Source: an uncultured Lachnospiraceae bacterium
GTDB taxonomy: Bacteria; Bacillota; Clostridia; Lachnospirales; Lachnospiraceae
DNA: 33,440 nucleotides
Direction of reading: 5' to 3'
NCBI GenBank assembly: GCA_947643615.1
Contig: CANRWO010000042.1
Coordinates: forward strand, 1-33,440
Position 1 is the first letter of the stretch, and each line of letters starts with the position of its first letter. A program made the position numbers and the translations under genes. The notes under the pieces are model-generated. The model made no database searches. It worked only from the letters and a program-made list of their open reading frames with translations, and was not told the DNA's origin. Positions 14,190-22,120 of the stretch are shown piece after piece.

Positions 14190-14322
14190 TTTTATACCCA
14201 TGCCTTTCCCGCATAAGCCTTTCCCCTGCGGAAATAGGCCCAAATACGTAAATTAAAAATTCCTCATAAATTTGGTATTAACAAGTATGTACAGGGAACT
14301 CTTACAATATTCTTGGAAAAGT

Positions 14323-14351
14323 TTGAAAAAAATAGTGCGATAGTTTATGAT
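14323..14351 (+). promoter_or_regulatory. Sigma-A-type promoter of the GT-C-like gene
   Basis: TTGAAA (14323-14328), 17-nt spacer, TATGAT (14346-14351). Each hexamer has five of six consensus bases. Transcription would begin near 14358, about 60 nt before the ATG, divergent from sigG. Confidence 0.72.
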
Positions 14352-14416
14352 AGAAATGGATTTTTAACCCGGCAAACAGGCGGAATGCCTAATTGCCAGA
14401 AAACGGAGGTTCTCAC

Positions 14417-16129
14417 ATGTTGGCTTCAGGTAAAAACAGGTATATCCATATTTTTTTTACGCTCACGGCTGTCTTTTGCGGCCTGATATGGGCGTTTACA
14501 AACCTGGGTTATGACGGGGAATACCAGGTGGCCATGTCCTACCGCATGTTAAAAGGGGACAAAATGTTTCTGGAAATGTGGGAACCCCATCAAACGTCCG
14601 CATTTCTGCCCACAGCGCTGATGTGGCTCTACATAAACCTTTTCCATACCACCACGGGGATCGTGCTCTATCTGCAGGTCTGCGGAATGCTCATCCGGGC
14701 CGGGATCGCGTATCTGCTGTACCGCACGCTCTGCGGCACTCTGGACAAGCCTCTGTCCTACGGGATGGCACTATTATACTTTATGGTTTCCCCAAAAGAT
14801 TATTCCCTTCCTGAATTCAGCAACCTGCAGCTTTGGTATTCCACATTGCTTTTCTGCAGCCTGTGCGCCTACCTGAAAAAGCCAAAGCCATATCTGCTGG
14901 CTTTGAGCGCGCTCTGGCTCTGCCTGGAGGTGCTGGCCTATCCCTCCTGTGCCATTGTCTTTCTGGGAATCCTGCCTGTTATCGTAATCTATTCGGCACA
15001 CAAATGGCGGGACGTCTTTATCTTCGCGGGGATCTGCGCCGGGCTGGGACTTATGTTCCTATGCTATTTTCTGTTTACCATAGGCCCCGGGACATTCATG
15101 GAATGTATCAGGGGAATGTTGGCTTTAGAGCCTACCCACACGGTCAGCGGCATTTCCAAAATATGGGATTATATCACAAACCTGATGAAAATCGCCGTGG
15201 TTTTTGCCGTGGTGGGGATCGCCGGAGCCATAGCCGCCCTGCTCCCCCATCTCCTGTTGAAGAAAAAAGCAATCCGGCAGCACAAAACGGCCTGGTGGCT
15301 GTTATGCTGTGCCGCCGTTATGCTCGCCGGTTTTTTCCTGAACATAATCAGTGCGGAAAACCGCAGCGCTTACGGCATCCTTTTGCTGGCCATTGCAGGC
15401 GCCGGATTCCTGAACCGCAATACCCTGGACAGGGAGGAAAAAAAGGTCTATGTCTGCGGGAGCGTTATCGGAGGGTTGGGTTTTATCGCCACACTTATAT
15501 TGACGGACCACCCGTTGATCACCATCTCCGTTCCTTACGGTCTGCTTGCAGTCATTGCCTCCCTGATGCCCCTTCGCAAAAAAGCAGACGAGATTTCAGA
15601 CGCTGCCATCCGAAAAGGGTTATACTCCTGTTTCTATTGCCTTGTGGCCCTTCTGGCGTTCCGCTGCTTTTACATCAGGACCCCTCTGTCGGGAAAAGGC
15701 CAGATCTGTTCCTCCTTCTCGGGGATGGCCATGGTGCGCACCGGCCCCGCCTGGGGCATTCTATCAAACGAAGAAGGGGTGTGCCTCCAAAGGGACAGTT
15801 ACCCCGAGTGGAAGGAATGGATTCCGCCCGGGAGCAAAGTATGGGTGGTAGGCAGCGTCGTAGACATGCTGGGATATCTGTATGTGGACGTAGAGGTAGC
15901 AGGGCCTTCCACCATGGTAACCCCTTCATACAACGAAGCCGTTTTGGAGTACTGGAAGCTGAATCCCGATAAATACCCGGACGTCATCGTGGCGGAAGGT
16001 TATCTGGGTGAGCTGTCCTATGAGCTTTTGAATAACCGGTGGCTCATGTCCTGGCTGGAGGAGGAGTATCGGCCGGAATATGTGGTGGAAGGGAAATACT
16101 GGAACTACTACTTCCGGAAAGCGCCGTAA
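14417..16129 (+). CDS. Polytopic membrane protein, GT-C glycosyltransferase-like
   Basis: A 570-residue membrane protein with about 11-12 hydrophobic spans and a soluble C-terminal domain of about 120 residues. The first outer loop carries an acidic pair (NLGYDGEYQVAMSYRMLKGDKM) followed by EMWEPHQTSAF. That is how the GT-C fold (ArnT/PMT-like enzymes using polyprenyl-phosphate sugars) places its catalytic Asp. The C-terminal part (SKVWVVGSVVDMLGYLYVDVEVAGPSTMV) looks extracytoplasmic. Start at ATG 14417, because GGAGG lies 7 nt before it. Donor and acceptor are unknown; spore or envelope glycan modification is possible. It has its own promoter and is 68 nt upstream of the next gene. Confidence 0.65.
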   Translation: MLASGKNRYIHIFFTLTAVFCGLIWAFTNLGYDGEYQVAMSYRMLKGDKMFLEMWEPHQTSAFLPTALMWLYINLFHTTTGIVLYLQVCGMLIRAGIAYLLYRTLCGTLDKPLSYGMALLYFMVSPKDYSLPEFSNLQLWYSTLLFCSLCAYLKKPKPYLLALSALWLCLEVLAYPSCAIVFLGILPVIVIYSAHKWRDVFIFAGICAGLGLMFLCYFLFTIGPGTFMECIRGMLALEPTHTVSGISKIWDYITNLMKIAVVFAVVGIAGAIAALLPHLLLKKKAIRQHKTAWWLLCCAAVMLAGFFLNIISAENRSAYGILLLAIAGAGFLNRNTLDREEKKVYVCGSVIGGLGFIATLILTDHPLITISVPYGLLAVIASLMPLRKKADEISDAAIRKGLYSCFYCLVALLAFRCFYIRTPLSGKGQICSSFSGMAMVRTGPAWGILSNEEGVCLQRDSYPEWKEWIPPGSKVWVVGSVVDMLGYLYVDVEVAGPSTMVTPSYNEAVLEYWKLNPDKYPDVIVAEGYLGELSYELLNNRWLMSWLEEEYRPEYVVEGKYWNYYFRKAP

Positions 16130-16197
16130 TGCGCCGTGCCGGTACTGAAAAAGAAAATGCGGCATATAATGTAAACAACGGCAAAAAGGGGAAAAAC

Positions 16198-16431
16198 ATG
16201 CTGTTTTCCGAGTTGAAATGTAAGGATGTCATCAATGTCAAAGACTGTAAAAAATTAGGCAGGATATCCGACATGGAATTTGACCAATGTACCGGCTGTA
16301 TCAAAAAAATCATGATCCCATGCGGAAACAGGCTCCTGGGATTTTTGAACTGTGATCCGGATATCGTGATTCCGTTCAAGGATATCTGCCAGATCGGCCC
16401 GGACATTATCCTGGTTGACATAAGATGCTGA
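16198..16431 (+). CDS. YlmC/YmxH-family PRC-barrel-like small protein
   Basis: A 77-residue protein of the YlmC/YmxH sporulation-associated family. It has the usual opening MLFSELKCKDVINVKDCKKLGRISDMEFD, a short Cys-containing middle (QCTGCIKKIMIPCG), and the closing IPFKDICQIGPDIILVDI. It probably forms a single PRC-barrel-like beta domain; molecular function is not known. AAAAGGGG lies close before the ATG. Neighbours sigG, sigE and nrdR fit the known synteny of this family, but here it is on the opposite strand to the sigma genes. A CATATAAT motif at 16163-16170 resembles a mother-cell sigma-E/K -10 element, without a convincing -35. Confidence 0.82.
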   Translation: MLFSELKCKDVINVKDCKKLGRISDMEFDQCTGCIKKIMIPCGNRLLGFLNCDPDIVIPFKDICQIGPDIILVDIRC

Positions 16432-16483
16432 CGGTTCCCGGCACAATATCGAACCGGCAATCCCCGGCACAGCATCATTTTAA

Positions 16484-16512
16484 TTGACATTAAGCGGCGG
16501 AAATGATAAATT
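16484..16512 (+). promoter_or_regulatory. Promoter of nrdR
   Basis: TTGACA (16484-16489), 17-nt spacer, TAAATT (16507-16512), about 37 nt before the ATG. The -35 is perfect and the -10 is weak. A small stem CGGTTC/GAACCG (16432-16456) precedes it, just after the previous stop codon. Confidence 0.58.
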
Positions 16513-16548
16513 AATGGTAAATAATTATGCTTGATGGAGGAAAAGTAC

Positions 16549-16998
16549 ATGAAATGTCCTTTTTGCAGTCACGAAAATACAAGGGTTATAGACTCCAGGC
16601 CGGCAGATGATAACAACTCCATCCGACGCCGCCGCGTGTGTGATGACTGTGGCAAGCGGTTTACCACATATGAGAAGATTGAGACGATTCCTTTGATCAT
16701 TATCAAGAAAGACAATAACAGAGAAACTTATGACCGCTCCAAGATCGAGGCCGGAATCCTTCGCGCCTGCCATAAGCGCCCGGTCAGCGCACAGCAGATT
16801 ACCGGCCTTGTAGACGAAGTGGAAAATGAGATTTCCAGCCGTGAGGAGAAAGAGATCTCCAGCCAGGTGATCGGTGAAATGCTGATGAATAAGCTGATGG
16901 CATTGGACCCCGTGGCTTATGTGCGTTTTGCTTCCGTATACAGGGAATTTAAAGATGTAAACACCTTTATGGACGAATTGAAAAAAATGTTGGAATAA
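16549..16998 (+). CDS. nrdR: Transcriptional repressor NrdR
   Basis: A 149-residue nucleotide-sensing repressor of ribonucleotide reductase genes. The N-terminal zinc ribbon is C3-x2-C6 ... C31-x2-C34 with the RRRRVCDDCGKRFTTYE signature. The ATP-cone domain follows (PLIIIKKDNNRETYDRSKIEAGILRACHKRPV). It binds ATP/dATP and acts on NrdR boxes; none is obvious in the window. GGAGG lies 8 nt before ATG 16549, which rules out the in-frame ATG 18 nt upstream. The gene ends at a shared terminator with the convergent VanZ-like gene. Confidence 0.96.
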   Translation: MKCPFCSHENTRVIDSRPADDNNSIRRRRVCDDCGKRFTTYEKIETIPLIIIKKDNNRETYDRSKIEAGILRACHKRPVSAQQITGLVDEVENEISSREEKEISSQVIGEMLMNKLMALDPVAYVRFASVYREFKDVNTFMDELKKMLE

Positions 16999-17010
16999 AT
17001 TTGGATTAAA

Positions 17011-17040
17011 AAAAGGCATATCACCGATGATATGCCTTTT
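17011..17040. terminator. Bidirectional terminator between nrdR and the VanZ-like gene
   Basis: GGCATATCA/TGATATGCC is a 9-bp stem with a CCGA loop, flanked by A-tracts on the left and T-tracts on the right. It lies 12 nt after the nrdR stop. On the minus strand a run of seven T follows it, so it also ends the VanZ-like transcript. Confidence 0.88.
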
Positions 17041-17069
17041 AATTATTTGAGCCAAACCCTTTCCGGGAT

Positions 17070-17612
17070 TTAACGAACCAATGCACGGTTTCCTTCCCTG
17101 TGCCATACCCCCCAGAACAGAAAATACAGCAGATACCCTGCCACCGTACCCAGAATATTTGTGAGGATATCATCAATCTGGAAAAATCCCCGGCTGGTGA
17201 TCAGCTGCAGCGATTCCACAGAGAGGCTTGTCAGCGCCCCCATAAACAGGCAGCTCCAGAAATTCCGCACAGGCCGAAACGCCAGGGGGGAAAAGACACC
17301 ATAGGGTACGAAAAGCAAAATGTTTTCTATCACAAATGCATTGTTCCTCTCATTGATTCCCCATGTGGAGAAAAGCACCAAATCCAACCCTTTCCTGCTG
17401 CCGCTCTCTCTGGAGAAAAATGTGATGGCAAGGATCACCGCCAGATAAGTAAAAAACAATGTCCTCCGCACCACCGGAATGGCTTCCTTCTGCCTTCTTT
17501 TCCGGCCCAAATTCCATACTGTGAGCACAAAAAAGAAAAGAATCCCGGCACCGATTCCAAAAGGCAGATACTTCAGGGCATCTGCCAAATCTCTGCATAT
17601 ATAACGAAACAT
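17070..17612 (-). CDS. VanZ-like family membrane protein
   Basis: A 180-residue membrane protein with about five spans. It has the VanZ-like pattern: TYLAVILAITFFSRESGSRKG, then NILLFVPYGVFSPLAF, SVESLQLITSRGFFQIDDILTNILGTVAGYLLY. VanZ of enterococci gives low-level teicoplanin resistance, but chromosomal family members of Clostridia have no settled function. I start at ATG 17612 because GGAGG lies 6 nt before it; longer in-frame starts lack a binding site. A 9-bp inverted repeat, CGATACCAA/TTGGTATCG (17775-17783 and 17813-17821), lies upstream. The 265 nt between this gene and the small gene at 17878 contain no other supported gene. Confidence 0.82.
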   Translation of the reverse strand: MFRYICRDLADALKYLPFGIGAGILFFFVLTVWNLGRKRRQKEAIPVVRRTLFFTYLAVILAITFFSRESGSRKGLDLVLFSTWGINERNNAFVIENILLFVPYGVFSPLAFRPVRNFWSCLFMGALTSLSVESLQLITSRGFFQIDDILTNILGTVAGYLLYFLFWGVWHREGNRALVR

Positions 17613-17877
17613 CCTGATCCTCCACATCCGACATGCCGCATCCCGCCCATTAAACAAGCCCAAACAGCGCCCGGCAATCCCGGAAACGCTCCCCATTGCC
17701 AGACATCAGACACAGCACACTTGTACACTAAACCGCCAAAGCCATTCCCCCAAACAGCCCCGGCACAAACAGTCCGATACCAACAGCCATTTACATACCG
17801 GCCTTTCACAGATTGGTATCGAGACTTACGCGTCATTTTATCTTCCTATATATTACTGTATATTCCCTAAACTCCTG

Positions 17878-18183
17878 TCACTCATAGCTGTCCCAGCAGG
17901 CAGCGGCATTCTCCCACTTGTCCTTTTCCCGGAACAGCTTATCATTCATCCACGCGACTGCGTCCACGATACCGTCCTCCCCAAAGAAAAAGAATCCGCT
18001 CTCCTTCTTATTGTCAGGCGTCTTAAAGTAATTAAAAGGTTCCGGCCAGACGGTACATTTCAGTTTCGTCTCACCGTCATCGGCCTGCGCCTTCTCCAAT
18101 CGGTACCGCATCCCCTTATGGCATCCGGTAAACTCCGTCTTTTTCAGAAACTCTATGGACAGTATATCATCACGTTGAATCAT
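17878..18183 (-). CDS. Small protein of unknown function
   Basis: A 101-residue soluble, charged protein that I do not recognise. It has a positive, beta-rich start (MIQRDDILSIEFLKKTEFTG), then KGMRYRLEKAQ, a segment rich in Trp, Pro and Phe (CTVWPEPFNYFKTPD), and an acidic-helical end (GIVDAVAWMNDKLFREKDKW). There is no membrane segment. I start at ATG 18183 (GGAG 9 nt upstream) rather than GTG 18198. It follows sigE by 92 nt on the same strand and might be read through from the spoIIG transcript. Codon use matches its neighbours, so I take it as real. Confidence 0.68.
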   Translation of the reverse strand: MIQRDDILSIEFLKKTEFTGCHKGMRYRLEKAQADDGETKLKCTVWPEPFNYFKTPDNKKESGFFFFGEDGIVDAVAWMNDKLFREKDKWENAAACWDSYE

Positions 18184-18275
18184 TTTTGCAAACTCCACGG
18201 GGCAATTGCCATTTTAAAGTATACCCATATAAAACAGTATATACTAAACTTACGGCTTTGGAAAGCAAAAATATG

Positions 18276-19013
18276 TCAAATATCATTGCTGATTTCTTTT
18301 TTCAGCTGGCGCATAATCTTTTTTTCCAGCCTGGAAATGTAGGATTGGGATATCCCCAGCAGGGATGCCACTTCCTTCTGCGTCATCTCCTGCCCGTCCT
18401 GGGTACCCAGTCCGAACCGCAGCTTGATGATGGTCTTCTCCCGATCCGACAGCTTATTGATGGCACGCATCAAAAGCTTGCGCTCCACCTCATTCTCCAG
18501 ATCGCGGTAGATCACGTCCTCATCCGTCCCAAGGATATCCGACAAAAGCAGCTCGTTTCCGTCCCAATCCACATTAAGGGGTTCGTCGATAGACACCTCC
18601 AGCTTGGTCTTATTGTTCCTCCGCAGGTACATAAGGATCTCATTCTCTATGCACCTGGACGCATAGGTGGCCAGCTTGATATTTTTATCCGGCTTGAAGG
18701 TATTGATAGACTTTATGAGCCCGATAGTGCCTATGGATATCAGGTCTTCCACACCCACACCCGTATTGTCAAATTTCTTTGCTATGTATACCACAAGGCG
18801 GAGATTATGTTCGATCAGGATGGCCTTCGCCTCGTCCTCGTATTCCGTTCCGAGGTCCGAAATAACCTGGTTTTCCCGTTCCAGCTCCAGCGGCGGCGGA
18901 AGTACCTCTGCCCCGCCTATATAGTGAATCTCACCTGTCCTCCCCAACAACAGGTTCTCCCTGTGGATCATTTTAAAGTGCATCTTTCCCGGTATTGCCA
19001 CCTTCAGTATCAT
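18276..19013 (-). CDS. sigE: Sporulation sigma factor sigma-E (made as pro-sigma-E)
   Basis: A 245-residue mother-cell-specific sigma factor. The first 30 or so residues form the pro-sequence, ending at [16 protein letters not shown], where SpoIIGA is expected to cut near the Tyr-Ile-Gly-Gly site. Region 2 ([63 protein letters not shown]) and region 4 ([40 protein letters not shown]) are complete. ATG 19013 is preferred because AGAGGA lies 4-5 nt before it. It overlaps the 3' end of spoIIGA by 41 nt, so translation is probably coupled. Confidence 0.96.
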   Translation of the reverse strand: MILKVAIPGKMHFKMIHRENLLLGRTGEIHYIGGAEVLPPPLELERENQVISDLGTEYEDEAKAILIEHNLRLVVYIAKKFDNTGVGVEDLISIGTIGLIKSINTFKPDKNIKLATYASRCIENEILMYLRRNNKTKLEVSIDEPLNVDWDGNELLLSDILGTDEDVIYRDLENEVERKLLMRAINKLSDREKTIIKLRFGLGTQDGQEMTQKEVASLLGISQSYISRLEKKIMRQLKKEISNDI

Positions 19014-19857
19014 ATTTCCTCTCATTCTGCCGTTTCTTCGGCCTCCTCTTCCCCTTGGTTTTCAGGAGGAGGGGATTTATTATCATTTTTACGGAGTCTG
19101 CCTCTGCATCTTCTGTGATCTGTTCCGTGCCCACTGCAACATATATTTCATGGAAAAGCTTAGTCATACCGCCAATTTCCAGCTGCAGCTCCGGCAGCAG
19201 ATATCCCTGCAGGATCCCGTGCCTCCTGCCTATGCTGTGGTAGGGAATGGCACGGTATCCGGGGGATTCGTTATGCCATAATCCCCTGAAAACCTTTTCG
19301 TCAACCACAGAAACAGGTTTCCCGCTGATAGGTTCCACCAGGCTGTTGCCGGAATCGATCAACGCATTCACCGTGAGCCTGCTTCCCCCGCAGACCAGAG
19401 TGGCCCGGCATATACAGTCCTCCTGTCCGCTGTCCGCAGAGAAATGCCTCAGAAACAGGAAAAAAATACCCCCTGCCCCAAGCAGCATAAGGATCCCGTC
19501 AGTGGGGACCCCCAGCCGTCCCAGTACCCTGAGCAGGAGCAGCATGCCGCCCCCCATTCCCACCGAATATACAGCCAAATATTTTAACAACTTCAGAAAC
19601 GTTCTGAACCCCTTTACCGAAAAAGCCAGAAGCAGCATGCCGGCTGTCCCCCCGATAAAGCATACGGACAACTTCAGGGCCGGCGGCGCTTCCCATATGA
19701 AAGGCAGGAAATAACTGACAGCCCCGAATACCGCCCCCAGCAGAAGCCTTCTCCCTGTGGCAGTGCGGAGCGTACTCCTGTCTACCAGAATCAGCAGAAA
19801 CAGATTCATGACAAAATTCAGCAGCAGCAAACTGTCTGCATACAGTTCATAACGCAT
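18973..19857 (-). CDS. spoIIGA: Sigma-E processing peptidase SpoIIGA
   Basis: A 294-residue membrane-bound aspartic peptidase that activates pro-sigma-E after signalling from the forespore. Five hydrophobic spans lie in the first 140 or so residues ([22 protein letters not shown] onward). A cytoplasmic protease domain follows, with the catalytic Asp near residue 168 in [13 protein letters not shown]. The start is ATG 19857 with AAAAGG 9 nt upstream. In-frame starts further up lie at or before the predicted transcription start. The gene begins about 16 nt after that start and overlaps sigE. Confidence 0.93.
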   Translation of the reverse strand: MRYELYADSLLLLNFVMNLFLLILVDRSTLRTATGRRLLLGAVFGAVSYFLPFIWEAPPALKLSVCFIGGTAGMLLLAFSVKGFRTFLKLLKYLAVYSVGMGGGMLLLLRVLGRLGVPTDGILMLLGAGGIFFLFLRHFSADSGQEDCICRATLVCGGSRLTVNALIDSGNSLVEPISGKPVSVVDEKVFRGLWHNESPGYRAIPYHSIGRRHGILQGYLLPELQLEIGGMTKLFHEIYVAVGTEQITEDAEADSVKMIINPLLLKTKGKRRPKKRQNERKYDTEGGNTGKDAL

Positions 19858-19879
19858 TGGCATCATCCTTTTCACAATG

Positions 19880-19947
19880 ATTATAAAGGGTACGGCTCAT
19901 AGAATTTGTCAAAAACACTACCGGAATGTACGTTACTTTTCGACAAA
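19880..19947 (-). promoter_or_regulatory. spoIIG promoter with 21-bp spacer and Spo0A boxes
   Basis: Minus strand: consensus -35 TTGACA (19912-19907) and consensus -10 TATAAT (19885-19880), separated by 21 nt instead of 17. An exact 0A box TTTGTCGAA lies at 19947-19939. A second, TTTGTCAAA, lies on the opposite strand at 19905-19913 and overlaps the -35. This is the layout of the B. subtilis spoIIG promoter, where Spo0A-P lets sigma-A RNA polymerase use a 22-bp spacer. Expression should therefore depend on Spo0A-P. Confidence 0.82.
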
Positions 19948-20084
19948 GAAGGGCACAAAAAACGGACGGGGAAATGTATTATTTCCTCATCCGCTTGGGA
20001 TACCACATCATATATGAAAAATCAATAACACTGGTTATGCTTTATAAACGCTTTTTACCTGCAACCGGAAAACCCGCCGGAAAA

Positions 20085-21263
20085 CTATTTCCGCTGCAGG
20101 AAATCAGGGATCTTCAGGCTCTTTTCCACCACATTGCTCCTGATGTCCACAGGCTTCTGGATCCCCTGCACCGCCCTGGGGTCAGGCTGCACAGGCATCT
20201 GAGGAGCGGCAGGCTGCACGGCATTCCCTCTCAAAGAGTTAGGGGCAATATGTGCCCCGGGCTGCCTGTAAACCTGTCCTGCACCCATCCTTGCCTGGAC
20301 CGGTATATTTGAAACATCCTCCAACCCTGTAGCAATCACCGTGATGGTGCAGCTGTCGGACTTGGAAGCATCATACATGGCGCCAAAGATAATATTTACC
20401 TCATCACCCGCCATATCCTGTACATAGCTGGCTGCATCGCTGGCATCCGCCAGAGTGATATCCCCGGACACATTGATGATCACATGGGAAGCACCCGTGA
20501 TGGTCGTCTCAAGCAGCGGGGATTCCACCGCCATCTTCACCGCATCCAATGCCTTCTCGTCGCCCTTGCCCTCACCGATGCCGATATGGGCAATGCCCTT
20601 GTCCTTCATTACCGTCTGTACATCCGCAAAATCCAGGTTGATGACCGCGGGCACATTGATCAGATCCGTTATGCCCTGGACAGCCTGCTGCAGCACCTCG
20701 TCCGCTTTCTTGAGGGCCTCAGGCATTGTGGTACGCCTGTCCACGATTTCCAGGAGCTTATCATTGGGGATCACAATCAGCGTATCTACGTTTTCCTTGA
20801 TCCGCTCAATGCCGCTCAACGCGTTTACCATTCTCGCCTTGGCCTCAAAGCGAAAGGGTTTCGTCACAACGCCTACCGTAAGGATTCCCAGGTTCTTTGC
20901 CACCTTCGCCACCACAGGGGCTGCACCGGTACCGGTACCGCCTCCCATGCCGCAGGTGACAAACACCATATCCGCACCCTGCAGCGCGTCGTTGATCTCC
21001 TCCATACTCTCTTCCGCCGCCTTTTCACCGATCTCAGGCTTGGCGCCTGCCCCCAGTCCCTTGGTCAGCTTCTCACCGATCTGTAAAAGCTTGGGCGCCT
21101 TACAGAGCTGCAGCGCCTGCTTGTCCGTGTTCACACCAATAAAATCCACACCGTCAATCTGTTCATCAATCATTCTATTTACAGCATTATTACCTGCCCC
21201 GCCCACACCGACTACAATGATCTTGGCAGCAGATTCAGCATCGTTTGTCTTAATCTCAAGCAA
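20085..21263 (-). CDS. ftsZ: Cell division protein FtsZ
   Basis: A 392-residue tubulin-like GTPase that forms the Z ring. [19 protein letters not shown] binds the nucleotide, [13 protein letters not shown] (residues 105-117) is the tubulin signature loop, and [15 protein letters not shown] forms the T7 region. A variable Pro/Gln-rich linker follows, ending in the conserved tail peptide [10 protein letters not shown] that binds membrane tethers. The start is TTG 21263 (TTG CTT GAG), with GAAGGAGG 8 nt upstream. It has its own promoter at 21305-21333 besides read-through from the dcw cluster. No ftsA is present beside it. Confidence 0.97.
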   Translation of the reverse strand: MLEIKTNDAESAAKIIVVGVGGAGNNAVNRMIDEQIDGVDFIGVNTDKQALQLCKAPKLLQIGEKLTKGLGAGAKPEIGEKAAEESMEEINDALQGADMVFVTCGMGGGTGTGAAPVVAKVAKNLGILTVGVVTKPFRFEAKARMVNALSGIERIKENVDTLIVIPNDKLLEIVDRRTTMPEALKKADEVLQQAVQGITDLINVPAVINLDFADVQTVMKDKGIAHIGIGEGKGDEKALDAVKMAVESPLLETTITGASHVIINVSGDITLADASDAASYVQDMAGDEVNIIFGAMYDASKSDSCTITVIATGLEDVSNIPVQARMGAGQVYRQPGAHIAPNSLRGNAVQPAAPQMPVQPDPRAVQGIQKPVDIRSNVVEKSLKIPDFLQRK

Positions 21264-21304
21264 AGGTATCTCCTCCTTCTTACCGTCTAAACTCCATATA
21301 TTCT

Positions 21305-21333
21305 ATCATATAATTATTTTCAAAAATTAGCAA
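21305..21333 (-). promoter_or_regulatory. Internal promoter before ftsZ
   Basis: Minus strand: -35 TTGCTA (21333-21328), 17-nt spacer, -10 TATGAT (21310-21305). Leader about 40 nt to the TTG start. The ftsQ-ftsZ gap is AT-rich here. Confidence 0.66.
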
Positions 21334-21388
21334 CTGTTTTTTGATGAAATCTTGTGCCTCCCTTTTCATTAAATATTGTCCCCGGCCC

Positions 21389-22120
21389 TTATTCCGGCTT
21401 AAAAGTATATTTTCCGGTATCCTCATCAAACTTCTGCATCTGAAGGGTTCCGCTTTTCCCTGAAAGGTTGGGCAAAAATTCCGGCAGCAGCATCAGCTTG
21501 TCCTCCAAAAAAGCCGGCTCATTGCCAAGAGCCACCTTTACGTTTACAAAATACAGTGTGACCTCCCCCGAGGAATGAAAGTAAATCTTATCCGGGATCA
21601 AAGCATACTTGTTCAGAAGCTTTGTCACATTCAGAATACTTTCGAACACCTCCGGATTATCCACCGGCAGCGCCTCCCCCACCACCATATGGTCAAACAC
21701 CAGGCCGGTGATCTGGGGGATTCCCACCGTCTTAATGCTGGAGCATTCCACCACATACCCGTCCTTGTCGAAATACATATAGGTATCCAGATACTCAATA
21801 TACCCTATGATCGCTTTCTCGTAGACCGCGATCTTAATGGTATCGGGGGCCAGGATGGACACGTCCATCACATCCACAAAGGGGATTCCCTCGATACCAC
21901 GGTTCTCGTATTTCATGGACAGATACAGGGAATTGTCCCCCAACGGCCCATCCATGACGATCGCTTTGATCTCATCCTCCGTATAATGGACATTGCCCTC
22001 CACATAGACTGTGCGGACGGTATATTTCTCCCTGATATACAGCGCCCCGCCCGCCAGTACAGCCAGAAGCACGGCTGTCACCACTATAATGATCATGATT
22101 CTGTTTCTGCTTTTATACAC
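21389..22120 (-). CDS. ftsQ: Cell division protein FtsQ/DivIB
   Basis: A 243-residue bitopic protein of the division septum. It has a short basic cytoplasmic tail (MYKSRNR), one membrane span (IMIIIVVTAVLLAVLAGGALYI) and an extracytoplasmic part. The POTRA domain is visible as TVRTVYVEGNVHYTEDEIKAIV, and the beta domain continues with PDTIKIAVYEKAIIGYIE and MYFDKDGYVVE. It stabilises the FtsL/DivIC pair and the septal synthase. GTG 22120 is the start, inside the end of murA (8-nt overlap), so the two are probably translationally coupled. Confidence 0.9.
   Translation of the reverse strand: MYKSRNRIMIIIVVTAVLLAVLAGGALYIREKYTVRTVYVEGNVHYTEDEIKAIVMDGPLGDNSLYLSMKYENRGIEGIPFVDVMDVSILAPDTIKIAVYEKAIIGYIEYLDTYMYFDKDGYVVECSSIKTVGIPQITGLVFDHMVVGEALPVDNPEVFESILNVTKLLNKYALIPDKIYFHSSGEVTLYFVNVKVALGNEPAFLEDKLMLLPEFLPNLSGKSGTLQMQKFDEDTGKYTFKPE

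Noticed and set aside
14244..14416. Sigma-F/G promoter for sigG
   Set aside because: Some GNATA-like pieces occur on the minus strand, but no pair with the right spacing was convincing.
17573..17836. 87-residue frame upstream of the VanZ-like gene
   Set aside because: It has an AGGAAG-like site, but its Trp/Cys/Gly-rich composition resembles no protein, and it overlaps the start of the VanZ-like gene in another frame.
20041..20084. Terminator after ftsZ
   Set aside because: CCGGAAAAC occurs twice as a direct repeat and only a weak stem can be drawn, with no T-tract. Read-through into spoIIGA cannot be excluded.
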